Notes: generated by a model not told the origin, from the sequence alone. A stretch of DNA of 64,000 nt from Lamellibrachia columna (GCA_963662155.1 OY759262.1:10891000-10954999); one strand, 5' to 3'. Positions 45,260-58,135 are shown, counted from the stretch's first letter. Numbers and translations are program-made.

Positions 45260-45675
45260 CTTTAGAAATGTCACGAACCTGTCACTATGAGACAGGATAT
45301 GAAAAGACAGACACTAATCTGTCATTATGAGACAGGAGTTGACCAGACAGACACTAATATGTCACTATGAGACAGTAGATGACAAGACAAACACGAACCT
45401 GTCACTATGAGACAGGAGATAACATAACAGACATAAACATGTCACTATGAGACAGGAGATGACAAGACAGACATAAATATGTCACCATGAGTCAGGAGAT
45501 GATAATAACACTGTTCCTAAGATGCAATAACTAAAGTAATTTCCTTTAAAAAAAAATTAATTAGTCACCATGAGACAGGAGATTACAAAATTAACACTAA
45601 CATGTCGCTATGAGACAGGCGATGACAAGACAGACATTAACCTGTCACTATGAAACAGGACATGACAGTCATGGG
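45260..45675. repeat. 40-bp minisatellite whose unit contains a hairpin
   Basis: CCTGTC-ACTATGA-GACAGG (a 6-bp inverted repeat around a 7-base loop) recurs with spacing of 40 bp at 45281, 45321, 45361, 45401, 45441 and 45481. After an interruption at 45500-45555 it returns near 45563, 45604 and 45644. Between hairpins is a linker of the type GAGATGACAAGACAGACA. Confidence 0.85.
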
Positions 45676-46870
45676 TTAATTTCAATTGTTAATTTAATTA
45701 ACTCAATTAATTTAATTTAATTAATTGATTTACAAGAAAAGGTAAAGGCTAAATTAGCTTCACCAAAATGGGGTAATTTTATTCTATTTAATTGACAAAT
45801 TCCAAATTAACTCTCAATTAAGTGCTCATTTAACAGTAGGTATTACTGTATAGTTCACACCCATGTTACTCAGGCATTTCCAAAAGGCAGTCACCATTCC
45901 AGTGATTAGTCTGACAGAGATAAGGTTAAGGTATGTATGAATGGGAGGGAGAATAACTCTCGACATTAATACTGTCTGTACCAACTGGAGTTACTGGTCA
46001 TTCAGGCACATGTGAATTGGAGGGACGGCCTAGACAATAGAATGTCCTCTTTTAGTGTGGTAAGTTGATGACAAATGGTGGCTACTGCAAATCTGCAAAA
46101 TACTTGGCTGGTAACCTGCAGCCAAATGGACCTATACATTAGACTATGTATCTATATATTTTCGGTATGTCCGCAAGCATACATATATCATGCATAGAAA
46201 AATAAAATAGCTTCAGTTTGGGATCTTTTTACAGCGCCAACTGGTAACAAAAGTAAGCCAATTCAAGTGATACATAAAAAAATTGTGTATAAATATTTAA
46301 ATACTAGTGTATAAAGGGGAAACCTCCACACCCTGCAAATCCTCAGCCACAAATTTACATTCCTTTCAGAAAAGAACATTAATTTTAACAAGCATCTACA
46401 ACTTTTAAAATGTGATCCAATACCAAATTTTTCTCTGACCCTTCTCCTTCTCTCCCATCGAATGGGGCGTGATAACGTTCCAGATAGAACGTAAGGCTCA
46501 CAGTTGTGAAAACCCTAGCTTGAACCGTCTTGCTGCCGTTTCGAAGCTTTGGCAATTTGCTTCACCGAACGTTGCCACAGCTCATTCGTTTGTATAAATG
46601 AGTACCTGGCTATATGCAGTTGTGATTACACGTACGAATGGTCTTCGAGCAGTAACTGCAGCATGACTGAGTGCTTCCCAGAGAAGTCGAGATGGAGTTG
46701 GAATTAACAGTTGTGCTAGGAAGTGAAGTGAAAAACACTTTGAACACTGAACGTACACTAACTGATGCGTATTATTATTTTTTTGTGTAACAATGTTGAG
46801 AAAATAGCTGTAAACAGAACGATTACGTATCCTCAATAGAACCACACGCATGTGTCGATACAATTAGGAT
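45675..46870. other. Unassigned
   Basis: A TTAATT-rich block (45670-45830) is followed by sequence without a supported gene. Confidence 0.25.
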
Positions 46871-46874
46871 GACG

Positions 46875-47600
46875 TGAGTCTGACTTTGTAATGAGTTGGT
46901 TGTATTTAGTCAGTTCTGTGTCATGGCGTGCAACACCCAGAACTGTCATGTTCCTGAGAACAAAAAGAAGAGTTGTGGTTGGATATGGGTTGTCGGAAGA
47001 GTTTAAAGTTAACATCGGTTAGAGGCAAGGAAATGTACCTTTACTCTTTATCATGTTGGTGGCACTAATCAGCAGGAAGATCAGCATGAAGGATGTTCTA
47101 AGGAAGGGGATGTATGCAAACGATCTGGCCATGATAGCAGACACAAATCAAGAACTACAGGAAGTGTTGGAGGAATGGAAGGGGGTGTTCAAGAAGCACG
47201 GACGGATAATGAGCCGGGAGAAGACAGAAGAGATGTGGGTTTTACATCAGAGAGAGGACTTGAACATTAGTTTGAATGATATGGAGTTCAACCAAGTGGA
47301 TGGCTTTGTGTAACTTGGAGGAATGGTTAATGAGGATGAGCATTGAGAGGTAGAAATGCGAAGCCGGATACAACAGGGAGCGAATGCTTCGGGAAAGGTA
47401 GAGGGAGTCATGTTGGACAGAAACATTTTGAAAAGGCTGAAAAGGAAAGTCCTGAGAGCTTGTGTTACACAAGCATGCCTCAATCTGTATCTGGAGACAG
47501 TGGCGTTGACAGAACAACAACAGCAGCTGCAAGGTTGGTTCTGGTTTTGTCGAAAGAAAAGATGAACGACCTGACGAAATATGTGATGCAACAAAACAGT
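46875..47600 (+). pseudogene. LINE reverse transcriptase fragment, copy A (YAND in place of YADD)
   Basis: The plus strand contains VALISRKISMKDVLRKGMY, ANDLAMIADTNQELQEVLEE and FNQVDGFVYLGGMV, with frames broken by stops at about 47020 and 47311. A later frame at 47356-47565 gives IQQGANASGKVEGVMLDRN and VLRACVTQACLN. The order fits palm and thumb of an RT related to animal LINEs with YADDLA cores. The catalytic box reads YAND, one Asp lost. Confidence 0.8.
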
Positions 47601-47790
47601 TCAACAGGAAGATAAATACTGATTTATTATTACAACTGTAAAAGTTAGTTTCTCAATCTAATGCGACATTCTCCCCTCCCCACAATTCATTGTTACAGTT
47701 TTTGCAATGTCTGTTTCACTCATAATCCAATGAATTTGCAAGAGCACCATAAATGGCCTGCTTCCAAGGCGGTTATATCTACTTATGACA
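47600..47790. other. Spacer
   Basis: No feature is recognised. Confidence 0.3.
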
Positions 47791-47990
47791 CCAACCTGTA
47801 CCAACACACAAAGTGGGGATAGGTAAGCCCGATCCGATAGAAGTGACCCTTGATATTGTTCACTCTCGGTCCACCAAAATTGTTCCTGGCTGCCGCAGCA
47901 CCTGTAAAAAGACCTAAAGTAAAGGCATGTTTATGTTTACACAGCACTGTATCCACTCCTTGGGATTGTTCAACGTGCTTAACAGTTCAC
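47790..47990. repeat. Dispersed repeat, copy 2
   Basis: This matches 9083-9275 (see that entry). Here it directly precedes the duplicated RT fragment, with a junction near 47990-48030. Confidence 0.7.
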
Positions 47991-48029
47991 TCCATGGCTG
48001 ACCTGTTCATTCCAACACCTTTTGTACTT

Positions 48030-48482
48030 ATCTGGGAGTCTGACTTTGTAATGAGTTGGTTGTATTTAGTCAGTTCTGTCTCATGGCGTGCAACACCCAG
48101 AACTGTCATTTTCCTGAGAACAAAAAGAAGAGTTGTGGTTGGATATGGGTTGTCGGAAGAGTTGAAAGTTAACATCGGTTAGATGCAAGGAAATGACCCT
48201 TTACTCTTTAGCATGGTGGTGGCACTAATCAGCAGGAAGATCAGCATAAAGGATGTTCTCAGGAAGGGGATGTATGCAAACGATCTGGCCATCATAGCAC
48301 ACACAAAAACAAGAACTACAGGAAGTGATGGAGGAATGGAAGGGGGTGTTCAAGAAGCACGGACCGATAATTAGCCGGGAGAAGACAGAAGAGATGTGGG
48401 TTTGACATCAGAGAGAGGACTTGAACATTACTTTGGATGATAAGGAGTTCAACCAAGTGGATAGCTTTGTGTAACTTGGAGG
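48030..48482 (+). pseudogene. LINE reverse transcriptase fragment, copy B
   Basis: This is near-identical to 46875-47325, including the shared YAND substitution, so the two arose by duplication rather than by separate insertion. Copy B has an extra shift after ANDLAIIAHTK. Homology ends exactly at GTAACTTGGAGGAATG, where the 1.3-kb array begins. Confidence 0.8.
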
Positions 48483-49284
48483 AATGAAAATCATGCATTT
48501 ATGCAAAAAATCTATGTCCTACCTAGTTGTTGGAGTTGCTTACATACACAAGGAACCACCACCTGTGGTGGGCAGAACACACATATATGAGCTACTTCAG
48601 CTTTAGACAGTCTGTATTCTAGTACGATACTCGAATACACTCAATTTTTCAGCTCACTCGAATGAACTTCTAACATAATTTTTGGAATAGTCCAGCATGT
48701 GTTCTGTAATCAAATTCTATATAGCCAGTTGTTATTCCATACTGAAAGTTATAATAATTTTTTACCTGGTGCCACAATACACCTATGTAAACATACCCAA
48801 ATATCACCTTTGAGTGTGGATTACTGAAAAGACAGACACCTCAACTTGTCGAATTGCATAACATTACATAACCTACTTAGTGGAGTCCTCAAAAACAACT
48901 CACCTTCCATGTGAAACAGTTACGTCAGCTCACTAGGCCATATCAGATAACAGCTTGGCCTGTCCAGGATTTTCTCAACTCCCAATAGATGTGTGCTCTT
49001 CACATGGACTTGAGTAAAGGTGACTGTGTCTAATTAACTGAAATAAACAAAAGTTGACTGCTAAGTAATTATATTATAATGTGACTCGTTCTGCTTTGAT
49101 GTAACTTATCAGAGGGAGGCTGCTCTAGTTTGAAGATGTCCCCACCCCCCCCCCACCCCCCCTAATATACTGGTCTCCTGTCACTGTCATCTGGTTTCTC
49201 AGGTGGATTAGACGTCTTTGCATTCAGATAACGGGTTTGTCACTTTCATTAGTAATTTTACTTGGATTTACCTGGGATTTTAAC

Positions 49285-49596
49285 ATGGAGGAGACAACAC
49301 ATGATAGTAGTAGTAGTAGTAGATATAGTGAGGAGAAATGTCCACCTGCTGGTGGAATTAAGATGAAAATTGGTGGCTTCAAGACCGGCCACTGTTACCA
49401 CAAACCATCAGATGCAGCAATCCAACAGGAACCCAGTGGGGTTAGCAGTGGGGTTTGGTTGCCACGGCTAAGCCAGGATGACTTTGACAGAGTGGTGCAA
49501 ACCACCCCTTCAGGATTGCTGGCAGTTTCCGACGTGTATTCATGCGCCCACGTGGCCTATAGCAGAAAAATTCCCATAAATCCCTCCGCCAGTTAA
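49285..49596 (+). CDS. Array unit ORF, copy 1 (MEETTHD... )
   Basis: 103 residues from ATG: an acidic/Ser N-terminus with a variable Ser run, KCPPAGGIKMKIGGFKTGHC, then SGVWLPRLSQDDFDRVVQ and a C-terminus ending INPSAS. The GVWLPRLSQDDFDRVV segment resembles a block I associate with animal YqaJ-type proteins, but this is tentative. Copy-specific: RYSEEK and HVAYSRK. Confidence 0.35.
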   Translation: MEETTHDSSSSSRYSEEKCPPAGGIKMKIGGFKTGHCYHKPSDAAIQQEPSGVSSGVWLPRLSQDDFDRVVQTTPSGLLAVSDVYSCAHVAYSRKIPINPSAS

Positions 49597-50628
49597 ACTC
49601 TCCAAAAAATGCACTATTTCACAGCCAATAGCTTCTATAAACAAACCTGTGAATATTCATGCTCAAAGGTACTCGTGTCACATAATATGAATTTATTAAA
49701 TTCACATTTCACAATTTCGCGTGCCCTACATTCATGTGAAACAGTAAACAGGAAGGTCAACTGTGGTCTTACCCCAAATAAAAATGGTAACTGTGCAGAA
49801 TTTTTTTAAATTTAGACTGTTGATAAAGGTAAATGAAAATCATGCATTCATGCAAAAAATCTATGTCCTACCTAGTTGTTGGAGTTGCTTACATACTCAA
49901 GGAACCACCACCTGTAGTGGGCAGAACACACATATAAGAGCTACTTCAGCTTGAGACAATCTGTATTCTAGTACGATACTCGAATACAATCACTTTTTCA
50001 GCTCACTCGAATGAACTTGTAACATAATTTTTGGAATAGTCCAGCATGTGTTCTGTAATCAAATTCTATATAGCCAGTTGTTATTCCATACTGAAAGTTA
50101 TAATAATGTTTTACCTGGTGCCACAACACACCAATGTAAACAGACCCAAATATCACATTTGACTGTGGATTACTGAAAAGACAGACACCTCAACTTGTCG
50201 AATAGCATAACATTACATTACCTACTTAGTGGAGTCATCAAAAACAACTCACATTCCATGTGAAACAGTTACGTCAGCTCACTAGGCCATATCAGATAAC
50301 AGCTTGGCCTGTCCAGGATTTTCTCAACTCCCAATAGATGTGTGCTCTTCACATGGACTTGAGTAAAGGTGACTGTGTCTAATTAACTGAAATAAACAAA
50401 AGTTGACTGCTAAGTAATTATATTATAATGTGACTTGTTCTGCTTTGATGTAACTTATCAGAGGGAGGCTGCACTAGTTTGAAGATGTCCCCACCCCCCC
50501 CCCCCCTAATATACTGGTCTCCTGTCACTGTCATCTGGTTTCTCAGGTGGATTAGACGTCTTTGCATTCAGATAACGGGATTGTCACTTTCATTAGTAAT
50601 TTTACTTGGATTTACCTGGGATTTTAAC

Positions 50629-50940
50629 ATGGAGGAGACAACACATGATAGTAGTAGTAGTAGTAGATATAGTGAGGAGAAATGTCCACCTGCTGGTGGA
50701 ATTAAGATGAAAATTGGTGGCTTCAAGACCGGCCACTGTTACCACAAACCATCAGATGCAGCAATCCAACAGGAACCCAGTGGGGTTAGCAGTGGGGTTT
50801 GGTTGCCACGGCTAAGCCACGATGACTTTGACAGAGTGGTGCAAACCACCCCTTCAGGATTGCTGGCAGTTTCCGACGTGTATTCATGCGCCCACGTGGC
50901 CCATAGTAGAAAAATTCCCATAAATCCCTCCGCCAGTTAA
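50629..50940 (+). CDS. Array unit ORF, copy 2
   Basis: Same 103-residue frame. Copy-specific: RYSEEK and LSHDDFD. The poly(C) tract length puts an upstream ATG (50485) in frame, giving a hydrophobic N-terminal extension (VTVIWFLRWI, SLVILLGFTW). Confidence 0.35.
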   Translation: MEETTHDSSSSSRYSEEKCPPAGGIKMKIGGFKTGHCYHKPSDAAIQQEPSGVSSGVWLPRLSHDDFDRVVQTTPSGLLAVSDVYSCAHVAHSRKIPINPSAS

Positions 50941-51962
50941 ACTCTCAAAAAAATGCACTATTTCACAGCCAATAGCTTCTGTAAACAAACCTGTGAATAT
51001 TCATGCTCAAAGGCACTCATGTCACATAATATGAATTTATTAAGTTCACATTTCACAATTTCGCATGCCCTACATTCGTGTGAAACAGTATACAGGAAGG
51101 TCACCTGTGGTCTTACCCCAAATAAAAATGGTAACGGTGCAGAATTTTTTTAAATTTAGACTGTTGATAAAGGTAAATGAAAATCATGCATTTATGCAAA
51201 AAATCTATGTCCTACTTAGTTGTTGGAGTTGCTTACATACACAAGGAACCACCACCTGTGGTGGACAGAACACACAGATATGAGCTACTTCAGCTTGAGA
51301 CAGTCTGTATTCTAGTACGATACTCGAATACACTCACTTTTTCAGCTCACTCGAATGAACTTGTAACATAATTTTTGGAATAGTCCAGCATGTGTTCTGT
51401 AATCAAATTCTATATAGCCAGTTGTTATTCCATACTGAAAGTTATAATAATTTTTTACCTGGTGCCACAATACACCTATGTAAACAGACCCAAATATCAC
51501 TTCTGACTGTGGATTACTGAAAAGACAGACACCTCAACTTGTCGAATTGCATAACATTACATAACCTACTTAGTGGAGTCCTCAAAAACAACTCACCTTC
51601 CATGTGAAACAGTTACGTCAGCTCACTAGGCCATATCAGATAACAGCTGGGCCTGTCCAGGATTTTCTCAACTCCCAATAGATGTGTGCTCTTCACATGG
51701 ACTTGAGTAAAGGTGACTGTGTCTAATTAACTGAAATAAACAAAAGTTGACTGCTAAGTAATTATATTATAATGTGACTTATTCTGCTTTGATGTAACTT
51801 ATCAGAGGGAGGCTGCACTAGTTTGAAGATGTCCCCCCCTTAATATACTGGTTTCCTGTCACTGTCATCTGGTTTCTCAGGTGGATTAGATGTCTTTGCA
51901 TTCAGATAACGGTTTTGTCACTTTCATTGGTAATTTTACTTGGATTTACCTGGGATTTTAAA

Positions 51963-52274
51963 ATGGAGGAGACAACACATGATAGTTGTAGTAGTAGTAG
52001 AAAGAGTGAGGAGAAATGTCCACCTGCTGGTGGAATTAAGATGAAAATTGGTGGCTTCAAGACCGGCCACTGTTACCACAAACCATCAGATGCAGCAATC
52101 CAACAGGAACCCAGAGGGGTTAGCAGTGGGGTTTGGTTGCCACGTCTAAGCCAGGATGACTTTGACAGAGTGGTGCAAACCACTCCTTCAGGATTGCTGG
52201 CAGTTTCCGACGTGTATTCATGCGCCCACGTGGCCCATAGCAGAAAAATTCCCATAAATCCCTCCGCCAGTTAA
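51963..52274 (+). CDS. Array unit ORF, copy 3
   Basis: Same frame. Copy-specific: DSCSSSRKSEEK and EPRGVSS (Ser to Arg). Confidence 0.35.
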   Translation: MEETTHDSCSSSRKSEEKCPPAGGIKMKIGGFKTGHCYHKPSDAAIQQEPRGVSSGVWLPRLSQDDFDRVVQTTPSGLLAVSDVYSCAHVAHSRKIPINPSAS

Positions 52275-53295
52275 ACTCTCCAAAAAATGCACTATTTCAC
52301 AGCCAATAGCTTCTATAAACAAACCTGTGAATATTCATGCTCAAAGGCACTCATGTCACATAATATGAATTTATTAAGTTCACATTTCACAATTTCGCGT
52401 GCCCTACATTCGTGTGAAACAGTAAACAGGAAGGTCAACTGTGGTCTTACCCCAAATAAAAATGGTAATTGTGCAGACAAAAATTTAATTTAGCCTGTTG
52501 ATAAAGGTAAATGAAAATCATGCATTCATTCAAAAAATGTATGTCCTACCTAGTTGTTGGAGTTGCTTACATACACAAGGAACCACCACCTGTAGTGGGC
52601 AGAACAAACATATATGAGCTACTTCAGCTTGAGACAGTCTGTATTCTAGTACGATACTCGAATACACTCACTTTTTCAGCTCACTCGTATGAACTTGTAA
52701 CATAATTTTTGGAATAGTCCAGCATGTGTTCTGTATTCAAATTCTATATAGCCAGTTGTTATTCCATACTGAAAGTTATAATAATGTTTTACCTGGTGCC
52801 ACAACACACCTATGTAAACAGACCCAAATATCACCTTTGAGTGTGGATTACTGAAAAGACAGACACCTCAACTTGTCGAATTGCATAACATTACATAACT
52901 TACTTAGTGGAGTCCTCAAAAACAACTCACCTTCCATGTGAAACAGTTACGTCAGCTCAATAGGCCATATCAGATAACAGCTGGGGCTGTCCAGGATTTT
53001 CTCAACTCCCAATAGATGTGTGCTCTTCACATGGACTTGAGCAAAGGTGAATGTGTCTAATTAACTGAAATAAACAAAAGTTAACTGCTAAGTAATTATA
53101 TTATAATGTGACTTGTTCTGCTTTGATGTAACTTATCAGAGGGAGGCTGCACTAGTTTGAAGATGTCCCCCCTTAATATACTGGTCTCCTGTCACTGTCA
53201 TCTGGTTTCTCAGGTGGATTAGATGTCTTTGCATTCAGATAACGGTTTTGTCACTTTCATTAGTAATTTTACTTGGATTTACCTGGGATTTTAAA

Positions 53296-53607
53296 ATGGA
53301 GGAGACAACACATGATAGTAGTAGTAGTAGTAGAAAGAGTGAGGAGAAATGTCCACCTGCTGGTGGAATTAAGATGAAAATTGGTGGCTTCAAGACCGGC
53401 CACTGTTACCACAAACCATCAGATGCAGCAATCCAACAGGAACCCAGTGGGGTTAGCAGTGGGGTTTGGTTGCCACGGCTAAGCCAGGATGACTTTGACA
53501 GAGTGGTGCAAACCACTCCTTCAGGATTGCTGGCAGTTTCCGACGTGTATTCATGCGCCCACGTGGCCCATAGCAGAAAAATTCCCATAAATCCCTCTGC
53601 CAGTTAA
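53296..53607 (+). CDS. Array unit ORF, copy 4
   Basis: Same frame with the apparent consensus sequence (DSSSSSRKSEEK). There is no disruptive change. Confidence 0.35.
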   Translation: MEETTHDSSSSSRKSEEKCPPAGGIKMKIGGFKTGHCYHKPSDAAIQQEPSGVSSGVWLPRLSQDDFDRVVQTTPSGLLAVSDVYSCAHVAHSRKIPINPSAS

Positions 53608-54630
53608 ACTCTCCAAAAAATGCACTATTTCACAGCCAATAGCTTCTGTAAACAAACCTGTGAATATTCATGCTCAAAGGCACTCATGTCACATAATATG
53701 AATTTATTAAGTTCACATTTCACAATTTCGCATGCCCTACATTCGTGTGAAACAGTATACAGGAAGGTCACCTGTGGTCTTACCCCAAATAAAAATGGTA
53801 ACGGTGCAGAATTTTTTTATATTTAGACTGTTGATAAAGGTAAATGAAAATCATGCATTCATGCAAAAAATCTATGTCCTACTTAGTTGTTGGAGTTGCT
53901 TACATACACAAGGAACCACCACCTGTGGTGGACAGAACACACAGATATGAGCTACTTCAGCTTGAGACAGTCTGTATTCTAGTACGATACTCGATTACAC
54001 TCACTTTTTCAGCTCACTCGAATGAACTTGTAACATAATTTTTGGAATAGTTCAGCATGTGTTCTGTAATCAAATTCTATATAGCCAGTTGTTATTCCAT
54101 ACTGAAAGTTATAATAATTTTTTACCTGGTGCCACAATACACCTATGTAAACAGACCCAAATATCACTTTTGACTGTGGATTACTGAAAAGACAGACACC
54201 TCAACTTGTCGAATTGCATAACATTACATAACTTACTTAGTGGAGTCCTCAAAAACAACTCACCTTCCATGTGAAACAGTTACGTCAGCTCACTAGGCCA
54301 TATCAGATAACGGCTGGGCCTGTCCAGGATTTTCTCAACTCCCAATAGATGTGTGCTCTTCACATGGACTTGAGTAAAGGTGACTGTGTCTAATTAACTG
54401 AAATAAACAAAAGTTGACTGCTAAGTAATTATATTATAATGTGACTTATTCTGCTTTGATGTAACTTATCAGAGGGAGGCTGCACTAGTTTGAAGATGTC
54501 CCCCCCCTTAATATACTGGTTTCCTGTCACTGTCATCTGGTTTCTCAGGTGGATTAGATGTCTTTGCATTCAGATAACGGTTTTGTCACTTTCATTGGTA
54601 ATTTTACTTGGATTTACCTGGGATTTTAAA

Positions 54631-54942
54631 ATGGAGGAGACAACACATGATAGTTGTAGTAGTAGTAGAAAGAGTGAGGAGAAATGTCCACCTGCTGGTG
54701 GAATTAAGATGAAAATTGGTGGCTTCAAGACCGGCCACTGTTACCACAAACCATCAGATGCAGCAATCCAACAGGAACCCAGTGGGGTTAGCAGTGGGGT
54801 TTGGTTGCCACGGCTAAGCCAGGATGACTTTGACAGAGTGGTGCAAACCATTCCTTCAGGATTGCTGGCAGTTTCCGACGTGTATCCATGCGCCCACGTG
54901 GCCCATAGCAGAAAAATTCCCATAAATCCCTCCGCCAGTTAA
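54631..54942 (+). CDS. Array unit ORF, copy 5
   Basis: Same frame. Copy-specific: VVQTIPSG and DVYPCAHV. As in copy 2, the poly(C) length leaves an upstream ATG (54496) in frame. Confidence 0.35.
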   Translation: MEETTHDSCSSSRKSEEKCPPAGGIKMKIGGFKTGHCYHKPSDAAIQQEPSGVSSGVWLPRLSQDDFDRVVQTIPSGLLAVSDVYPCAHVAHSRKIPINPSAS

Positions 54943-55255
54943 ACTCTCCAAAAAATGCACTATTTCACAGCCAATAGCTTCTGTAAACAAACCTGTGAAT
55001 ATTCATGCTCAAAGGCACTCATGTCACATAATATGAATTTATTAAGTTCACATTTCACAATTTCGCCATGCCCTACATTCGTGTGAAACAGTATACAGGA
55101 AGGTCACCTGTGGTCTTACCCCAAATAAAAATGGTAACGGTGCAGAATTTTTTTTTATTTAACAAGATTTAACAAGATTTGCCATCCAAGCCAAAGGCCC
55201 AGATGGCAAGTGGACAAGGAAGCCATTGGCTTATCGAGAGTCCAACAATGTTCAT

Positions 55256-58133
55256 CTACTTATAACCCGCCCTCCTGAGATATGTGTCAACCTTGTTTTT
55301 AAACATATTCACGCTGCTAGCAGTTACACAATCTGTAGACAATTTGTTCCATTCATTTATTATTGTCCTCTGTGAGAACGAGTGCTTCGTGATGTCCAAT
55401 CTACATTGATCCTTTACTAATTTTACCTCATGTCCTCTAGTTCTGCTATCCTTCTTGAGTGAGAAAAACATATTTCTATCAATATTTTCATACCCATTCA
55501 ATATCTTAAAAACTTCAATCTGATCTCCTCTTAACCTCCTTGTCTCTAGAGTTGTTAAACCACATTCTTTCAGGCGTTCTTCATAACTAACGTCTCTCAG
55601 TTCTGGAATCATTTTAGTTGCTCTCCTTTGTATGCGTTCAAGCGTATCTATATCCTTCTTACGATATGGTCTCCATGCTTGTATACAGTATTCTAAATGA
55701 GGTCTAACTATTGCTTTATAAAGAGGTATAATTAACTTTTTTCCCTTGTATGTTATGTTTCTTCTAATCAATCCAAGAATTTGATTACCCTTTGAAGCTG
55801 CAATACCACACTGCTCTGAAACTTTCATATCAGCGCTTATTGTAACTCCTAAGTCCTTTTCTTTTACAGTAGTTCCCAGAACAGTATCTCCCATTTTATA
55901 GTTTACATTCAAGTTCCTATGTCCTGTATGTAGGCATTTACATTTCCCAAAATTGAACAACATCTGCCATTTCTCAGACCATTTCACTAATCTGTCTAGA
56001 TCGTTTTGTAAATGTTGTTTATCACCATCAGTATTAACCTTTCTAAACAGTTTTGTGTCATCCGCAAATTTCAGTACGTTACTTGTTATACTGTCGTCCA
56101 AGTCATTGATATAAATTAAGAATAATATAGGTCCTAATACTGATCCTTGAGGTACCCCACTCAAAACCGATTTCCAATTTGAAACTTCTCCATCTACTAC
56201 AACTCGTTGTCTTCTGTCAGTCAGCCATTGTTCTATCCAGTCAGTTATGCTATCCCCGATACCATGGGCTTTTAATTTAAGTAGTAATCTTTGATGTGGC
56301 ACTTTGTCAAAAGCTTTCTGAAAATCTAAGTAGATAATATCTACTGGCGATCCCACGTCTATCAACTTAGTGATTTCTTCCAAAAAACATAACATATTTG
56401 TTAAGCATGACCTCGCTTTAAGGAATCCATGTTGAGATGAATTTAATAATTTATGCTTAACGAGGAATTCCACCATATGGTCTTTAATTAACCTTTCTAA
56501 TAATTTACAAATCACTGACGTTAAACTCACTGGTCTGTAATTCTCTGACTTATTTCTCGAACCCTTTTTAAATAATGGTATGATGTTTGCTTCTTTCCAT
56601 TCAAACGGAACAACTCCCTCTTTTAATGACAAGTTGAATACTCTTGCAAGTGGTATACTGATTTGTTCTACTGTTTCCATTAGTAATTTTGGAGGAATCC
56701 CATCCACTCCCGGTGATTTGTTATCCTTCATTGCCTTTATTTTCTTAGCTACCAATTCTGGAGTTACAACTAACGGACCTAAATAGTCAGATTTAGCCCC
56801 CTGAAATTTAGCATCAGCAAATGGTAATGAACTAATATCTTCTTTGGTAAACACTGAACTGAAGTAACCATTTAGGTCTTCCGCCATTAAAAACCCCTGT
56901 GATATTATATTTCCAGCACTGTCTTCTAGAGGTCCAACCTTGTCTTGTACGTTTTGTTTACTCCTGACATATGCATAAAAACTCTTGCTGTCATTTTTTA
57001 TGTTACATGCTAGTTTTTGCTCATAGCTTCTTTTAGATTGTCTGATTTCAGTTGTAGCTGCATTAAGTGCCTCTTTGTATTTTGCATAGTCTTCGTCCTT
57101 TCTGGTACGCCTATAAACCCTCCACATAGTTTGTTTTAGCATTATTTTTCTAATAGCCTCTTTTGACAAGTGTTTCTTTCTACACCGTTTTCCTTGTTTT
57201 TGGAAGGGAACAAATTTATAGATGATACTCTCAATTTCATATTTTAGAATATTCCAACATTCAATTGCGGTCTTATTCATCAGCATGTTATTCCAATCTA
57301 GCTTTGCTAAGTATTTTCTCATATCTTTGTAGTTACCTTTGTGGAAGTTTCTTTTGTACGTTTTCTTATTTTTACTTTCTGATTTTACATTGATGTCAAA
57401 ATGTATTTGATTATGGTCACTATTACCCAATGGTTCAAATATTTTTACATTGTCCACTAATTCTTTTTGTGATGACAAAACTATATCTAATACATTTTCT
57501 CCCCTGGTTGGTTCTAGTACGTGCTGAGTAAGAAAGCTATCCTGGATTAAAAATAGAAATTGTTGGTCCTCAATCCCTGTGCTCTCTAGAGAATTCCATT
57601 GTATGTGTCCATGGTTAAAATCTCCCATTATGATACATTCCCCTTTACTAACTTCCTTTATAGCGTTTTTTTATTTTTGTGTTGTCCTCTTCGTTTATGT
57701 TTGGACTTCGGTAAACTAATCCAATAGTTAATTTTGAATTACCTGAAACAATTTTGCACCAAACAGCTTCATCGCAATCTGCTTCCCTTTCTAGTTTTAT
57801 TTCATAAGCCTGAATAGATTCTTTAACATATAAAATAACTCCCCCGCCCCTTCTTCCTATTCGATCTTTCCTAAACATTACATATCCTGTCAGTCCTAAT
57901 TCAGCATCTGTTATATCTATGTTGGCCCATGATTCAGTTATACCAATTATGTGAGGGTCAATATCTTCTACCATAATGTTTAATTCGTTTTTCTTATTTA
58001 CTATGCTCCTTGCATTTAAACATACGCATCTATAACCTTTTTCAGAGATGTTTTTCGGATGATTTGATATTGGTTTATCTGTGCTAGTGGCCTCTTGTTC
58101 TGCTTGAGACACCTCTAGGTAACCCCCCTGCAC
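55256..58133 (-). pseudogene. ORF2 of LINE copy 2, frameshifted
   Basis: The first 161 codons (58133-57648) match the intact ORF2. A T-run at about 57664-57670 has one T more than copy 1 and shifts the frame. The remaining 790 residues (57628-55256) continue with GDFNHGHIQW, the RT motifs and FADDTKLF, and end RRAGYK. The break lies in the endonuclease just before GDFN. Confidence 0.85.
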
Positions 58134-58135
58134 TT

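Noticed and set aside
45260..45675. CRISPR-like array because of hairpin units at even spacing
   Set aside because: The linkers between hairpins are related to each other rather than unique spacers.
48484..48680. Third recurrent frame of each unit (MKIMHS...VVGVAYIHKEPPP)
   Set aside because: It is interrupted by stops in the first two units and has no recognised family; kept only as part of the repeat.
49609..49809. Second recurrent frame of each array unit (MHYFTANSF...)
   Set aside because: Its end differs between unit types because of indels, and it shows no recognisable domain; it is likely a by-product of unit repetition.
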